From contig JAEUHX010000073.1 in the NCBI GenBank assembly GCA_016792805.1, forward strand, positions 116,115 through 180,114: a stretch of 64,000 nt of DNA, in the 5' to 3' direction. Made by a program: the position numbers and the translations under genes. This document shows, piece after piece, positions 1-8,570 of the stretch. Source of the stretch: Planctomycetota bacterium (lineage in GTDB: Bacteria; Planctomycetota; UBA1135; JACQFD01). Position 1 is the first letter of the stretch. Each line of letters begins with the position of its first letter. Below the pieces are notes generated by a model, which ran no database searches, was not told where the DNA came from, and saw only the letters and a program-made list of their open reading frames with translations.

Positions 1-191
1 CCGCCGTGGTCGTTTCGGCCGTGGTCTTCAGCGGGTTCCACCATTGGCCTTCGGGCGAGCCCTTCGTCCTCTCCACGTTTGTGTTTCGAAGCATCGCTGG
101 GGTGCTCCTCGGCGTGCTGTTCATCTTGCGAGGTCTCGGTGTCGCCGTTTACACCCATGCGGCCTACGACCTCCTCCTTGTATTCCGATGA
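1..191 (+). CDS. CPBP-type intramembrane protease, C-terminal fragment
   Basis: Partial at the window edge: the frame is open from base 3 and stops with TGA at 189-191, so only the last 62 codons are seen. The peptide has SGFHHW and, about 40 residues later, HAAYD, either side of a hydrophobic stretch (AGVLLGVLFILRGLGVAV). These fit the FxxxH and HxxxD/N motifs of CPBP/Rce1-type membrane metalloproteases. The diagnostic EExxxR motif would lie upstream of the window, so the call rests on two motifs. The stop overlaps the ATG of the next gene, which suggests one transcript with the quinone and DNA-repair genes downstream. Confidence 0.6.
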   Translation, partial: AVVVSAVVFSGFHHWPSGEPFVLSTFVFRSIAGVLLGVLFILRGLGVAVYTHAAYDLLLVFR

Positions 192-922
192 GCGAAGCGC
201 ACGAATCCTCGGAGAGACCACAGAAGCGCTACTTCGTCGGGATCACCGGCGCAAGCGGCGTCGTGTATGGAGTGCGGCTTGCCCAGGCGCTCGCTGAGCT
301 CGGCCATCGCGTGGACGTCTCCATTTCCGATGCGGGGGAACGCGTCCTTGCGATCGAGCATGATCTGCGACGGCCGGCCGGTGCAAGCGACGCGCGCTGG
401 ATCGTCGGCTCCGAAGCAGCACCGCGCGTGCGGCTCCTTGACAACCGCTCCATCGAAGCGGGCCCTGCGTCGGGTACCTACCCGCTTGCCGCGGCGGCCA
501 TCTGCCCCTGCTCCATGGGCACCTTGGGTCGCATCGCTTCGGGCTATTCCTCATGCCTCATCGAGCGCGTCGCCGACGTGCAGCTGAAGGAGGGGCGATC
601 GTTGGTCTTGGTTCCGCGGGAGACGCCGCTTTCGCGGATCCATCTCGACCACTTAAACCGCCTTGCGTGGGCAGGGGCCACCATCGCGCCGGCGATGCCG
701 GCCTTTTACACGCGACCGCGAAGTATCGAGGAGCTCATCGATCACCTCGTCGCAAAAGTGATGGACGCCATGGGGGTGCCCCACGAGCTCGTGCGCCGAT
801 GGGGAATGCCGAAAAGTGAACATCACGGGCGGCGTCCGCCCAACCTGCCGACCGATCCGGGCCCGCGCCCCGATCTTGAGCCCGAGGATCGCCACGACCT
901 CGGCGAGGGTTGCGACGCATGA
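188..922 (+). CDS. ubiX: UbiX-like flavin prenyltransferase
   Basis: Makes prenylated FMN, the cofactor of UbiD-type decarboxylases used in ubiquinone or futalosine-menaquinone synthesis. The N-terminal flavin-binding motif GITGASG is at residues 18-24, ICPCSMGT at about 105-112 and VPRETPLSRIHLDHL from about 143, all typical of the family. At 244 aa it is longer than the usual 190-210, because of a charged C-terminal tail after residue 215. I chose ATG 188 because it overlaps the preceding stop (ATGA) and places the flavin motif near the N terminus; an earlier in-frame start would be buried in the upstream gene. It overlaps the UbiA-family gene downstream, which supports a shared quinone role. 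A UbiX paralogue serving the futalosine route (MqnM type) fits equally well. Confidence 0.9.
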   Translation: MSEAHESSERPQKRYFVGITGASGVVYGVRLAQALAELGHRVDVSISDAGERVLAIEHDLRRPAGASDARWIVGSEAAPRVRLLDNRSIEAGPASGTYPLAAAAICPCSMGTLGRIASGYSSCLIERVADVQLKEGRSLVLVPRETPLSRIHLDHLNRLAWAGATIAPAMPAFYTRPRSIEELIDHLVAKVMDAMGVPHELVRRWGMPKSEHHGRRPPNLPTDPGPRPDLEPEDRHDLGEGCDA

Positions 923-1833
923 CCGTTCTGCGCACGCCGCCGACGCTCTTTGGACGCGCCGCCGTTCACCTGGAGAATATTAAGTTCTCCCACTCGGTGT
1001 TCGCGCTGCCCTTCGCATTCGCAGGCGCAGCGCTCGCGGCGCGGGAGATCGATGGAAGCCGCTGGCTTCCGGATTTGCGGACTTGTCTGCTCGTGGCCGC
1101 AGCCGCAGTGGCGGCGCGTACTTGTGCCATGAGCACCAATCGCGTCGCCGACCGAAGCATCGACGCTGCGAATCCACGGACGGCCGCGAGGCCGATCCCG
1201 TCGGGGGCCCTTTCTATAAAGAGTACGGCGGCGCTCGCGGTCGCCTCGGGCCTCGCGTTTGTGCTGATTTCCTTCGGGATCTCCCCGCTTTGCGGCTATT
1301 TGTCGCCTCTCGTGCTCGCCGTGCTGCTCGGCTACTCCTGGACGAAGCGGTTCACAGTCTGGGCCCACGGAGTGCTCGGACTCGCCCTCGGCCTCGCGCC
1401 GGCGGGGGCTTGGCTCGCCGTCACCGGCACGTTCGAGGGGCGGATCCAGGTTCCCATATTGCTCGGCGCCGCCGTCATTCTGTGGGTTGCCGGCTTCGAT
1501 CTGATTTATGCCTGCCAGGACGCCGAGTTCGATCGCAGGTCGGGTTTGCACTCAATCCCCGGGCGCTTCGGCATTGCCTCCGCGCTGCGGCTCTCGACGG
1601 CGCTTCACATCGGAGCCGCGGCACTTTTTATTGCACTCGGCTGGATCGTTCCGCTCGGGCCTATTTATTACGCTGCCGTGGGCGTGATCGGCCTGCTGCT
1701 CGTGGCGCAGCACCGAATTGTGCGTCCCGACGACCTCTCTCGCGTCAATGCGGCGTTCTTCACGCTAAACGGCTGGGTGGGGATCGGCTTCTTGGCTGGG
1801 CTGCTGTCGGATCTCGCCTGGAGGACACCGTGA
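919..1833 (+). CDS. ubiA: UbiA-family polyprenyltransferase (UbiA/MqnP type)
   Basis: Membrane prenyltransferase that attaches a polyprenyl chain to an aromatic quinone precursor. Both Asp-rich motifs are present: NRVADRSID (about residues 74-82, the NxxxDxxxD site) and YACQDAEFD (about 197-205, second DxxxD site). The rest is strongly hydrophobic with some eight or nine membrane segments. The 304-aa length is normal. ATG 919 overlaps the ubiX stop (ATGA). Adjacent UbiX and UbiA homologues are typical of futalosine-pathway menaquinone organisms (MqnP/MqnM); I see no other mqn gene here, so the substrate is inferred. The stop overlaps the GTG of the next gene. Confidence 0.88.
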   Translation: MTVLRTPPTLFGRAAVHLENIKFSHSVFALPFAFAGAALAAREIDGSRWLPDLRTCLLVAAAAVAARTCAMSTNRVADRSIDAANPRTAARPIPSGALSIKSTAALAVASGLAFVLISFGISPLCGYLSPLVLAVLLGYSWTKRFTVWAHGVLGLALGLAPAGAWLAVTGTFEGRIQVPILLGAAVILWVAGFDLIYACQDAEFDRRSGLHSIPGRFGIASALRLSTALHIGAAALFIALGWIVPLGPIYYAAVGVIGLLLVAQHRIVRPDDLSRVNAAFFTLNGWVGIGFLAGLLSDLAWRTP

Positions 1834-3062
1834 GTGCAGGACGATCCGACGCTGCAGCGCGCAAACCTCTCGAGCAGCTCGAGGAACTGGAGAAGCGGCT
1901 CGCGAGCAAGGAGCCCCCGAGGCTCATTGTTGCAACTCACACATCGGCCGCCCGAGCCGATGAGCCGTTCTTGTTGGATTGGGTCGGCCGGCGATGCGCT
2001 GCATTCGCCGAGAAGCGCAAGGCGGAGGTGACCCTGTTCGACGCTGGAGCGCCCGGGTTTGACCCGAACGGTCTCTTCACAGCCATCACAACGCGCTCGA
2101 TGTTCGCATCGGCTTCGGTCTGGATCGTGCGGCAGGCCGACGCGCTTGTCCGCGGTGCGCGATCTGGAGAAGAAGGCGACAGCGAGGCGGAAGCGGAGAA
2201 GCCCGCCGGGGGAGGGAAGCGCGAGGCGGCGACTGTCCCCTTCGAGCGCGCCGTGCTTCTCTATGCAGAGGGGTCGAGAGGCGACGACCAGCTCGTGGTA
2301 CTCGCGCGCCGGCTTCGAGCGCCTTTTTTGAGGGCTTTGCGCGAGCGCGACGTTTTTGTGGTCGAAGTGCGCCCGCTCTATGACAAACCGTTCCGAGGCG
2401 ACGGCCCCGTCGACGGGACGGAGCTCGGCGAGTTTCTTGTGCGCTATGCAAAGATCGAGGGGATTCGCCTCGGGCGGGGAGTGCTTCAGGAGATCGTGAC
2501 CCGAACAGGGAGCGGCATCTCCGGCGCCGCCGGCGCGCTCTCGAAGCTTCGATCTGTGGTTACAGATCGAGAAATAACAATTGCTGACGTCGTGACCCAC
2601 ATCTCGACGTCGCGGGCCGGGAGCCCCTGGGCGATTGCGGAGGCGATCCTTCGCGGCGACGCGGCGCGCGCCCTCGAGGAGATCGCGTGCGTTGCGGCTT
2701 CGGGCGCGCGCGACCCCGACGGAAAAACTGTGGCTTCCGACGGCGCCTTTGCGATGGCGCTCTCGGCGCTCGCGCGCGATGCGCGACGCAACGTCGTGGC
2801 GGCGACGATGATCGCGGGAGGCTCCACGGCGGAGGACGCGGCGGCCGCCTTGGGCGTTCCGCGGTTTCCGGCCGCGATGGAGGCATTTCAAAGATCCATT
2901 TCTGCGCGAAACGCTACAGATCACCGGCGCGTGCTCGACGCTGTCGCGGAAGCCGAACTCGCGATTCGCGGCGGGGGCGAGAAGGCGCGCTCCGCGCTCG
3001 TGCGTCTCGCGGCACGCTGCCGGAGGCGCCCCGTCGAGCGCGGCAGGAGCGCATCGCGATGA
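1830..3062 (+). CDS. holA: DNA polymerase III delta subunit (clamp loader)
   Basis: Putative delta subunit, which opens the sliding clamp during replication. It has 410 aa from GTG 1830, which overlaps the ubiA stop (GTGA). The family order fits: an N-terminal region reading an extracted-strand-like segment (RLIVATHT), a central segment ending in a long helical lid domain (LGEFLVRYAKIEGIRLGRG), and a C-terminal helical domain (SPWAIAEAILRGDAARALEE). A low-complexity acidic insert (EEGDSEAEAEKPAGGGKRE) interrupts the N-terminal domain near residues 113-131. HolA proteins are poorly conserved, so the call rests on overall pattern and the neighbouring mutL rather than on an invariant motif. A long minus-strand frame opposite it is a composition shadow. 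Confidence 0.7.
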   Translation: MSAGRSDAAARKPLEQLEELEKRLASKEPPRLIVATHTSAARADEPFLLDWVGRRCAAFAEKRKAEVTLFDAGAPGFDPNGLFTAITTRSMFASASVWIVRQADALVRGARSGEEGDSEAEAEKPAGGGKREAATVPFERAVLLYAEGSRGDDQLVVLARRLRAPFLRALRERDVFVVEVRPLYDKPFRGDGPVDGTELGEFLVRYAKIEGIRLGRGVLQEIVTRTGSGISGAAGALSKLRSVVTDREITIADVVTHISTSRAGSPWAIAEAILRGDAARALEEIACVAASGARDPDGKTVASDGAFAMALSALARDARRNVVAATMIAGGSTAEDAAAALGVPRFPAAMEAFQRSISARNATDHRRVLDAVAEAELAIRGGGEKARSALVRLAARCRRRPVERGRSASR

Positions 3063-4873
3063 GTGCACTTGGCACCATTCGTGTGCTTCCGCGGCTTGTG
3101 ATCGATCAGATTGCGGCTGGCGAGGTGGTCGAGCGGCCGGCCTCGGTCGTTCGAGAGCTCGTCGACAACGCCCTCGATTCGGGTGCCACTCAGGTGGATG
3201 TGGAGATCGAGGCGGGCGGCCGCACGCGCATTCGCGTGGGCGACGATGGCTGCGGCATTCCGTTCGAGGAGCTTCCGCTCGCGTTCGCATCCCACGCCAC
3301 AAGTAAGCTGCGCTCGATCGACGACCTCGACCACGTGGCGACGCTCGGTTTTCGCGGGGAGGCGCTCGCCAGCATCGGAGCGATCTCCCGCGCGCGCGTG
3401 CGCAGCGCGACGGAAGGGGCTCGGCACGCGGGTGAGATCGAGGACGAGGGTGGCGCCATCGGCGAGCCGCGCCCTGCGGCGCGAAGCCGCGGCACCGACG
3501 TGGAGGTGCTCGACCTTTTCTATAATGTTCCGGCAAGGCGCCGATTCTTGAAGCGCGATGCGACGGAGGCGGGTCACGCGGTCGACGTCGTCGTGCGGCA
3601 GGCGCTCGCGCGGCCGGAAGTAGGATTTCGCGTCCGGGTCGACGGGAATGTGAGGTTCGAGGCGCCCACGGCCTCCGTGAGCGCCGAGGGCGGCGCTTCC
3701 TTCATGGCGGCGCGCCTCGAGAGGATCCGGCGAGCTTTCGGCGACGACGTCGCCGACGATCTCCGCGAGATGCGTGAGGTTGCGCATAATGTGCAAATCG
3801 AGGGATTCCTCGGCGGTCCGGCGAGCGCGCGATCCGACGCGTCGGGCGTGCATCTTTTTGTGAATGGTCGATTTGTGCGCGACCGCGCCGTGCTCGCCGT
3901 GCTGCGCGAGGCCACCCGCGACGTCCTCGGGGCGCGGCAGCCGTTCGCAGTTCTCTTTGTCTCGCTCGACCCCGCGCTGGTCGACGTGAATGTTCACCCG
4001 GCGAAGCTCGAAGTGCGATTCCGCATGCAGGCCGATGTCGCGGCGGCGATCCATCGCGCCGTGCGGCGCGTGCTCGAAGGTCGCAGGCCTGCGGAGCCCG
4101 GAAGTGCACTACTCGGGCTCCGGCCCCGCGGCGCGCCGAGCAGCTTCGCTTGGGCTCGAGAGCCCGAGCGCGTGCGCGAGACCCCGTACCTCGATCAGGC
4201 TCCGATGACGGATGTGACGCCCGCGAGCCCTTGGGTTACGCGTTCGCCCTCGCCCGCCGCCGAACCGGCGCGGCTGCTCTCGACGGCCGCGATTGCCGCG
4301 GCGCGGCCTGCTCGATTCCTGAGGATCAATGATACTTTTCTTGCCGTGGAGTGCGCGGGCGGACTCGAGCTGCTCGACCAGCATGCGCTGCACGAGCGGG
4401 TGAATTTCGAGCGGCTCAAAGCTCAACAAATTGCCGGCGGGATTGCGCGGCAGCGGCTTCTCGTACCAGTCGTCATCGATCTCCCTGCGGGGGATCTCGC
4501 TCTGGCCGAGGAGGCGGCGCCGCGCTGGCGCGACCTCGGCCTCGAGGTCGACCGCTTCGGGCCCGCGAGCATCGCCGTGCGCAGCGTCCCTGCTGGACTC
4601 AAGCATCTTCGCGTGCAGGATCTCGTCGCGGATTTGTTGTCTCTTGAGCGCGAAGGCCGCCGCGCCGAGCCGGCGTCGCTGCTCGAGGACGCTCTGCACC
4701 GATGCGCCTGCCGCGCGTCGGTCATGGCGGGCGATCGGCTGAGCGACGACGAGATCGCCGAGCTATTGCAGCAAGCGGCGGCGCTGCCCGCCGATCAGAC
4801 CTGTCCCCATGGGCGCCCGACGCGCATTCACCTTTCCCTGCGGGAGTTGGAGCGCGCGTTCGAGCGCGGGTGA
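3059..4873 (+). CDS. mutL: DNA mismatch repair protein MutL
   Basis: Couples MutS mismatch recognition to strand incision. The GHKL ATPase motifs are clear: IAAGEVVERPASVVRELVDN near the N terminus, DDGCGI, and TLGFRGEALASIG. The C-terminal dimerisation domain keeps the metal-binding endonuclease motifs DQHALHERVNFE (about residues 440-451), an ACRASVMAGD variant of the second motif, and CPHGRP (about 582). This is therefore the nicking type of MutL, as expected in bacteria without MutH. It has 604 aa. The start ATG 3059 overlaps the holA stop (ATGA). It is the last gene of the overlapping run and is followed after 6 bases by a convergent gene, with no obvious terminator between them. Confidence 0.97.
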   Translation: MSALGTIRVLPRLVIDQIAAGEVVERPASVVRELVDNALDSGATQVDVEIEAGGRTRIRVGDDGCGIPFEELPLAFASHATSKLRSIDDLDHVATLGFRGEALASIGAISRARVRSATEGARHAGEIEDEGGAIGEPRPAARSRGTDVEVLDLFYNVPARRRFLKRDATEAGHAVDVVVRQALARPEVGFRVRVDGNVRFEAPTASVSAEGGASFMAARLERIRRAFGDDVADDLREMREVAHNVQIEGFLGGPASARSDASGVHLFVNGRFVRDRAVLAVLREATRDVLGARQPFAVLFVSLDPALVDVNVHPAKLEVRFRMQADVAAAIHRAVRRVLEGRRPAEPGSALLGLRPRGAPSSFAWAREPERVRETPYLDQAPMTDVTPASPWVTRSPSPAAEPARLLSTAAIAAARPARFLRINDTFLAVECAGGLELLDQHALHERVNFERLKAQQIAGGIARQRLLVPVVIDLPAGDLALAEEAAPRWRDLGLEVDRFGPASIAVRSVPAGLKHLRVQDLVADLLSLEREGRRAEPASLLEDALHRCACRASVMAGDRLSDDEIAELLQQAAALPADQTCPHGRPTRIHLSLRELERAFERG

Positions 4874-4879
4874 TTTCTC

Positions 4880-5794
4880 CTACGGTTTGAATTCTTCGAT
4901 CTTGAGCCCGTCATTCCACGACGCGCTCTTGATCTGAATCCACGTCTCCGGCTTCTCAGAATTTGTGGTGTATGCTTTGATCCGGAACGGGAACCAGGTG
5001 CCTTTCACTTCTCGATAGTCGCTGAATTGGAAGGTCTCCGGAGTACGATCCTCGCCCTCGAGAGGTGTCGAGCGCACTTCTGCGAGGTTCCCCGACTTCG
5101 GATCGAACCGCAGCTCGAGCCGAGTCGAGGTGGCGTACTCGCCCCGAAGGCGTAGAAACGCCTCGAGAGTTCCGCTGACGGAGGGATTCGCCGGATCGCC
5201 GGTCAGCTCGATCTCGGTCATCTGCTCGGAAAGCCGACTCAGGGAGATGAGGCGGAGCATGTTTTCTGTGAAGTGGATCGAGGTCTCGATCTCGTCCCGG
5301 TCGCGCTCATGCTTGCGATCGCCGAGGTCCTGCACTTTTTCGCCGCTGCGCATCCAGTAGGAATCTCCGTCGAAGCCGCGTTCGACCGATGTGGTGGTCG
5401 TCACCATTTTTGTACGAATTCGGCTCGGCCTCGCGAGGTAACGATGGACCGCTTCGAACTCATTGTGTTGGCCGAGGTTGGTCTCCGCCTCGAACGCAAT
5501 CGTGAGGTCAAGAATCACTGGCTCGCCATCTGGGCTGCGCTTGCGTGCCGCCTCGGCGAGCCGCGCCAGCGCCTTCGGATCGCTCGGGCGCACGGCCGGC
5601 TTGCTCGCGGCGCTCGAAGTGGGCCTGCTCGAAGGAGCGGACGCCGGCTGGCTCGCAGGGCTCGCCGCCGATGCGTCATCGGTGGGCCGGCTCTCCGCCG
5701 ACGTCGACACGGGCGCGTTCGGCGGCGATTGGCCATCGCCGAGAAGGGGCCAGAGCCACGGGAAGCCAAGGAGCGCAAGGACGCAGACAGTCAT
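4880..5794 (-). CDS. Signal-anchored LolA-like outer-membrane lipoprotein carrier family protein
   Basis: 304 aa from ATG 5794. A hydrophobic N-terminal segment (MTVCVLALLGFPWLWPLL) is followed by a Ser/Pro/Ala-rich linker of some 50 residues, then a beta-rich domain (about 85-304). That domain, with GDSYWMRSGEK and a C-terminal YREVKGTWFPFRIKAY, resembles the LolA/LppX fold of periplasmic lipoprotein carriers. A longer GTG start at 5848 is possible but would run into miaA, which starts at 5833 on the other strand; ATG 5794 leaves a 38-base divergent spacer. Function is inferred from fold-like features only. The low-complexity linker suggests the domain is held away from the inner membrane. 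Confidence 0.65.
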   Translation of the reverse strand: MTVCVLALLGFPWLWPLLGDGQSPPNAPVSTSAESRPTDDASAASPASQPASAPSSRPTSSAASKPAVRPSDPKALARLAEAARKRSPDGEPVILDLTIAFEAETNLGQHNEFEAVHRYLARPSRIRTKMVTTTTSVERGFDGDSYWMRSGEKVQDLGDRKHERDRDEIETSIHFTENMLRLISLSRLSEQMTEIELTGDPANPSVSGTLEAFLRLRGEYATSTRLELRFDPKSGNLAEVRSTPLEGEDRTPETFQFSDYREVKGTWFPFRIKAYTTNSEKPETWIQIKSASWNDGLKIEEFKP

Positions 5795-5832
5795 GGCACA
5801 GCATGCTACGAAGCTCTCGACCGAAAGCTCCC

Positions 5833-6801
5833 ATGGCCGCGCCAGCACCCACCATCCGCCGAGTGCGTCGATTCCTCGTCGGCCCGACCGCGTCGGGCAA
5901 ATCGGCCGTGGCGGAGCGTCTCGTCCTGGACGCTCCTGCAGGCGCTCCGCCGATCGAGCTCATCTCCATGGACTCGATGCAGGTCTACCGCGGGCTCGAC
6001 ATCCTCACAGCAAAGCCGAGCCCGCAGGAGCGCGCTCGAGCGCCGATTCTCGGGCTCGATCTCGTCGAACCCTCCGAGTCCTTCACCGTCGCGCGATATG
6101 TGACGTTGTGCGAAGAGTGGGAGCGCGCGGCGCACGAGCGCGGCGCAACGCCGATCTTTGTGGGGGGGACGCCGCTCTATCTGAAAGCTCTGACCCACGG
6201 ACTCTTCGAGGGACCGCCCGCCGATCCCGCCTTGAGGCGCGAGCTCAACGAGCGCGCGGAGCGCGAAGGGGACGAGGCGCTCCACGCCGACCTCCTGCGG
6301 GTCGACCCTGCGGCGGCGGCGCGCATCCATCCCCGCGATCGAAAACGCATCGTTCGGGCGCTCGAGGTTTTTGCTCAGACGGGAGAGCGCATCTCGGATC
6401 TCCAGCGGCAGTGGACGCTCTCCCACGGATTCCCGCGGGTCCTGGTCGGACTCTCCGTTCCCAGGGACGAGCTCCATCGGCGGATCGCTGCTCGAGTCGA
6501 TCACATGCTTTCGGCTGGGGCGCTGGAGGAGGTCCGGCGGATCTCAGCGGCCGGTGGGTTCTCGCGGGAAGCAGCCGCTGCGGTGGGCGTTTCGGAACTC
6601 CTCGATGTGCTGCTCGGGCAGGCTTCGTTGGAGGAGGCCCGAGAGACCATGATTCGACGGACCCGCGAGCTGGCACGCCGGCAGGGAACCTGGTTCCGCT
6701 CGTTCCCCGAGCTCCATGGGATCGACGCCGGCGCGCCTCGGTCGATCGCCGAGATTGCGCAGGAGGCTCGGCGGAGCCTGGAGCTCATTCCCGCGGCGTG
6801 A
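5833..6801 (+). CDS. miaA: tRNA dimethylallyltransferase MiaA
   Basis: Transfers a dimethylallyl group to A37 of tRNAs that read UNN codons. It has the P-loop GPTASGKS at residues 17-24, the substrate motif SMDSMQVYRGLDILTAKP at about 45-62, VGGTPLYLKAL, and the C-terminal RTRELARRQGTWFR typical of the family. At 322 aa it has the usual length. ATG 5833 is chosen because it places the P-loop at the normal distance from the N terminus; the frame is open further upstream only opposite the LolA-like gene. It is divergent from that gene and followed 57 bases later by a TPR gene. Confidence 0.97.
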   Translation: MAAPAPTIRRVRRFLVGPTASGKSAVAERLVLDAPAGAPPIELISMDSMQVYRGLDILTAKPSPQERARAPILGLDLVEPSESFTVARYVTLCEEWERAAHERGATPIFVGGTPLYLKALTHGLFEGPPADPALRRELNERAEREGDEALHADLLRVDPAAAARIHPRDRKRIVRALEVFAQTGERISDLQRQWTLSHGFPRVLVGLSVPRDELHRRIAARVDHMLSAGALEEVRRISAAGGFSREAAAAVGVSELLDVLLGQASLEEARETMIRRTRELARRQGTWFRSFPELHGIDAGAPRSIAEIAQEARRSLELIPAA

Positions 6802-6858
6802 GGAGGGCAGCGCGGCTCCGTTGAGCTGCGCGCCGACGATGGACGAAAACGCTCCGGC

Positions 6859-8094
6859 GTGAGCGAGGAAATGACCAACCCGGCGGCGGAGGAGTTCGCC
6901 CGAGAGGAGGAGCAGCGGCGCCGTTCTCTTCAGGAGGACGAGGAGCGCCTCGGCCCCGATCACCCCGACCTTGGCGTGCGCTGGAGCAACCTTGGGCTTT
7001 GGTATTTCAAGCACGGGCGGCTGCGCGACGCCGACGAGTGCCTGTCGCGGGCGGAGCGGCTGCTGTCGCCCTCGGAGGTTTCCGCGCCCGAATCACTTGG
7101 TGCGCTTTTTGTGAATCTCGGCGAGCTTCGAAAGAAACAGAAACGCTTTCGAGACGCGGAACATTATTATGAACGGGCCTGGCAGCTCTGTGAGCGCGGG
7201 CTCGGACGGAATCACACCACGACGGGCGCCTGCCTCGCGAGCCTCGCCGAGCTGAGGGAACTCCAGGGTCGCTCCGCGGAGGCACTGGCACCGAGCCGCG
7301 GAGCCTTACAAATCTTCGAAACGTGCCTTGGCGCCGAGCATCCCCACGCCGCCATGGTGCGCGTGCAGCTGGCTGGAATCTACACATCGCTCGGCGAGCT
7401 GGAGACGGCCGAGCAGACGCTTGATCGCGCGCTCGCCTGCTTCGAAACGGCGATCGGCGAAGGGGATGACGACGTCGTCGCGCAGCTCCAGACCATGGCC
7501 GAGAGCTACCGGGAACTGGGGCGCATCCGCGAGGCGGCCGAGCTGTGCGAGTACGCGCGCAACGCGCTGGAGGCCCACGGCGGCGCCGGGAGCGTCACCC
7601 ACGCGTCGGTGCTCCAGAATCTGGGGGAGCTGTACCGGGAGCAGGGCGCGCTGGAGCGCGCCGAGCCGCTCTTCCGCGCGGCGCTTCCCGTGCTGGAGCA
7701 GCATCTCGGAGCAGAGAGCCCCATGCTCGCGCGCGTCCTGCGCCAGTTCTCGCGTCTGTATCGCGACTTGGAACGATTCGACGAAGCCGAGCCGATCGCA
7801 CGGCGAGCGCTCCAGATCACGGAGACCTTCGGGCACGCGTCGGAGCCGCTCGAACGCGCCGCGGATCGCATGAACCTGGGGGTGGTTCTGCTGGGCCTTG
7901 GTCGCGCTGCCGAGGCAAGGCCGCACCTGGAAAAAACGCTCGAGGAGATGATTTCGTCGCTCGGGAGCCACCATCCGTTTCTTGCGGGCGTCCACGAGGC
8001 CTATTCCCGCTGTCTCGAGAAGCTCGGGCTCTTTCCCGAAGCTCACCGAGAGGAGCAGCGAGCGCTCGAGATTCGCTCCCGCCACGAGATCTGA
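6859..8094 (+). CDS. Tetratricopeptide repeat protein (kinesin-light-chain-like TPRs)
   Basis: 411 aa, almost wholly TPR. Repeats with a period of about 42 residues carry the recurring pattern LGPDHPDLGVRWSNLGLWY, then LGRNHTTTGACLASLAELRE, LGAEHPHAAMVRVQLAGIY, and so on to LGSHHPFLAGVHEAYSRCLE. The long period and the GxxHPxxA motif mark the TPR_12/kinesin-light-chain class, a protein-interaction scaffold. There is no signal peptide, so it is probably cytoplasmic. Start GTG 6859 is uncertain; an in-frame ATG at 6871 directly follows GAGGAA, which is too close to act as its ribosome site. A strong hairpin terminator follows the stop. The binding partner is unknown. Confidence 0.85.
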   Translation: MSEEMTNPAAEEFAREEEQRRRSLQEDEERLGPDHPDLGVRWSNLGLWYFKHGRLRDADECLSRAERLLSPSEVSAPESLGALFVNLGELRKKQKRFRDAEHYYERAWQLCERGLGRNHTTTGACLASLAELRELQGRSAEALAPSRGALQIFETCLGAEHPHAAMVRVQLAGIYTSLGELETAEQTLDRALACFETAIGEGDDDVVAQLQTMAESYRELGRIREAAELCEYARNALEAHGGAGSVTHASVLQNLGELYREQGALERAEPLFRAALPVLEQHLGAESPMLARVLRQFSRLYRDLERFDEAEPIARRALQITETFGHASEPLERAADRMNLGVVLLGLGRAAEARPHLEKTLEEMISSLGSHHPFLAGVHEAYSRCLEKLGLFPEAHREEQRALEIRSRHEI

Positions 8095-8117
8095 CGCCGC
8101 CGATGGGGCGATGAAAC

Positions 8118-8149
8118 AAAAAAGGCCTGCGGCATGCGCAGGCCCTTTT
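8118..8149. terminator. Intrinsic terminator, bidirectional
   Basis: A run of six A, then stem GGCCTGCG (8124-8131), a 5-base loop, stem CGCAGGCC (8137-8144), then CTTTT. The A-tract before and T-tract after let it work on both strands. It lies 23 bases past the TPR gene stop and also downstream of the convergent lipoprotein gene. Confidence 0.9.
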
Positions 8150-8191
8150 GTATTGGCGACCGTCGCTGGAATCCGCGACGCGCGCCCACGG

Positions 8192-8242
8192 GCAGTGAGG
8201 AGCCTCACTGCGCCGCACCGCTTGCGACAGAGCGCCGCAAGC
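8192..8242 (-). terminator. Two stem-loops after the small lipoprotein gene
   Basis: GCAGTGAG/CTCACTGC (8192-8199 and 8204-8211, 4-base loop) and GCTTGCG/CGCAAGC (8220-8226 and 8236-8242). They lie in the 3' region of the minus-strand lipoprotein gene, whose stop is at 8251. There is no T-run, so they may stabilise or attenuate the transcript rather than terminate it; the bidirectional terminator further on is the likely end. Confidence 0.45.
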
Positions 8243-8250
8243 CGAGAGGA

Positions 8251-8454
8251 TTACTCGTCTAGGTAGGGGTCGTCCCAGTCGTAGTTGAGGAAATGGCGGT
8301 CGAGGGACCTGTGGATGTGATGGGCATTGCGGCGCTGTGACTTCACAACGCCGGCCGCATTGTCCTTCCAGAAGTCCCAGGTGGAGCGGCAGCCGCCGAG
8401 GAGGAGGCCGACGCAGAGAGTCGCAAGGAGGGTGAGCGACCGATGTGCCTTCAT
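8251..8454 (-). CDS. Small lipoprotein, 67 aa
   Basis: The N terminus has a charged start, a hydrophobic core (LTLLATLCVGLLLGGC) and a good lipobox LLGGC, giving a mature peptide of about 46 residues beginning at Cys22. The mature part is charged and aromatic-rich (STWDFWKDN, then HIHRSLDRHF and NYDWDDPYLDE at the C terminus). I do not recognise the family. The gene is real rather than a shadow because it has its own signal peptide, sits alone in a non-coding gap, and is followed by hairpins on its own strand. It is divergent from hisS. A role in the cell envelope is inferred from the lipobox only. Confidence 0.75.
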   Translation of the reverse strand: MKAHRSLTLLATLCVGLLLGGCRSTWDFWKDNAAGVVKSQRRNAHHIHRSLDRHFLNYDWDDPYLDE

Positions 8455-8570
8455 AGGTCGAAAGGTCTAGGCGGGAAAATCGAGGGGCGGGAAGGTAGCG
8501 GGTGGGCCGGTCCCTGGTCAACTCGATCTTTTTCTCCGGCCACTGCGCCCTGTGGTAGAAGCGCTGCGGC

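Noticed and set aside
1668..3536. 622-aa minus-strand open frame across holA and mutL
   Set aside because: Composition shadow, Arg-rich, no domain-like sequence; the plus-strand genes overlap each other and carry family motifs.
8140..8250. tRNA gene in the hairpin-rich gap
   Set aside because: The stems do not form a cloverleaf, and there is no GGTTCGAATCC-type arm or anticodon loop.
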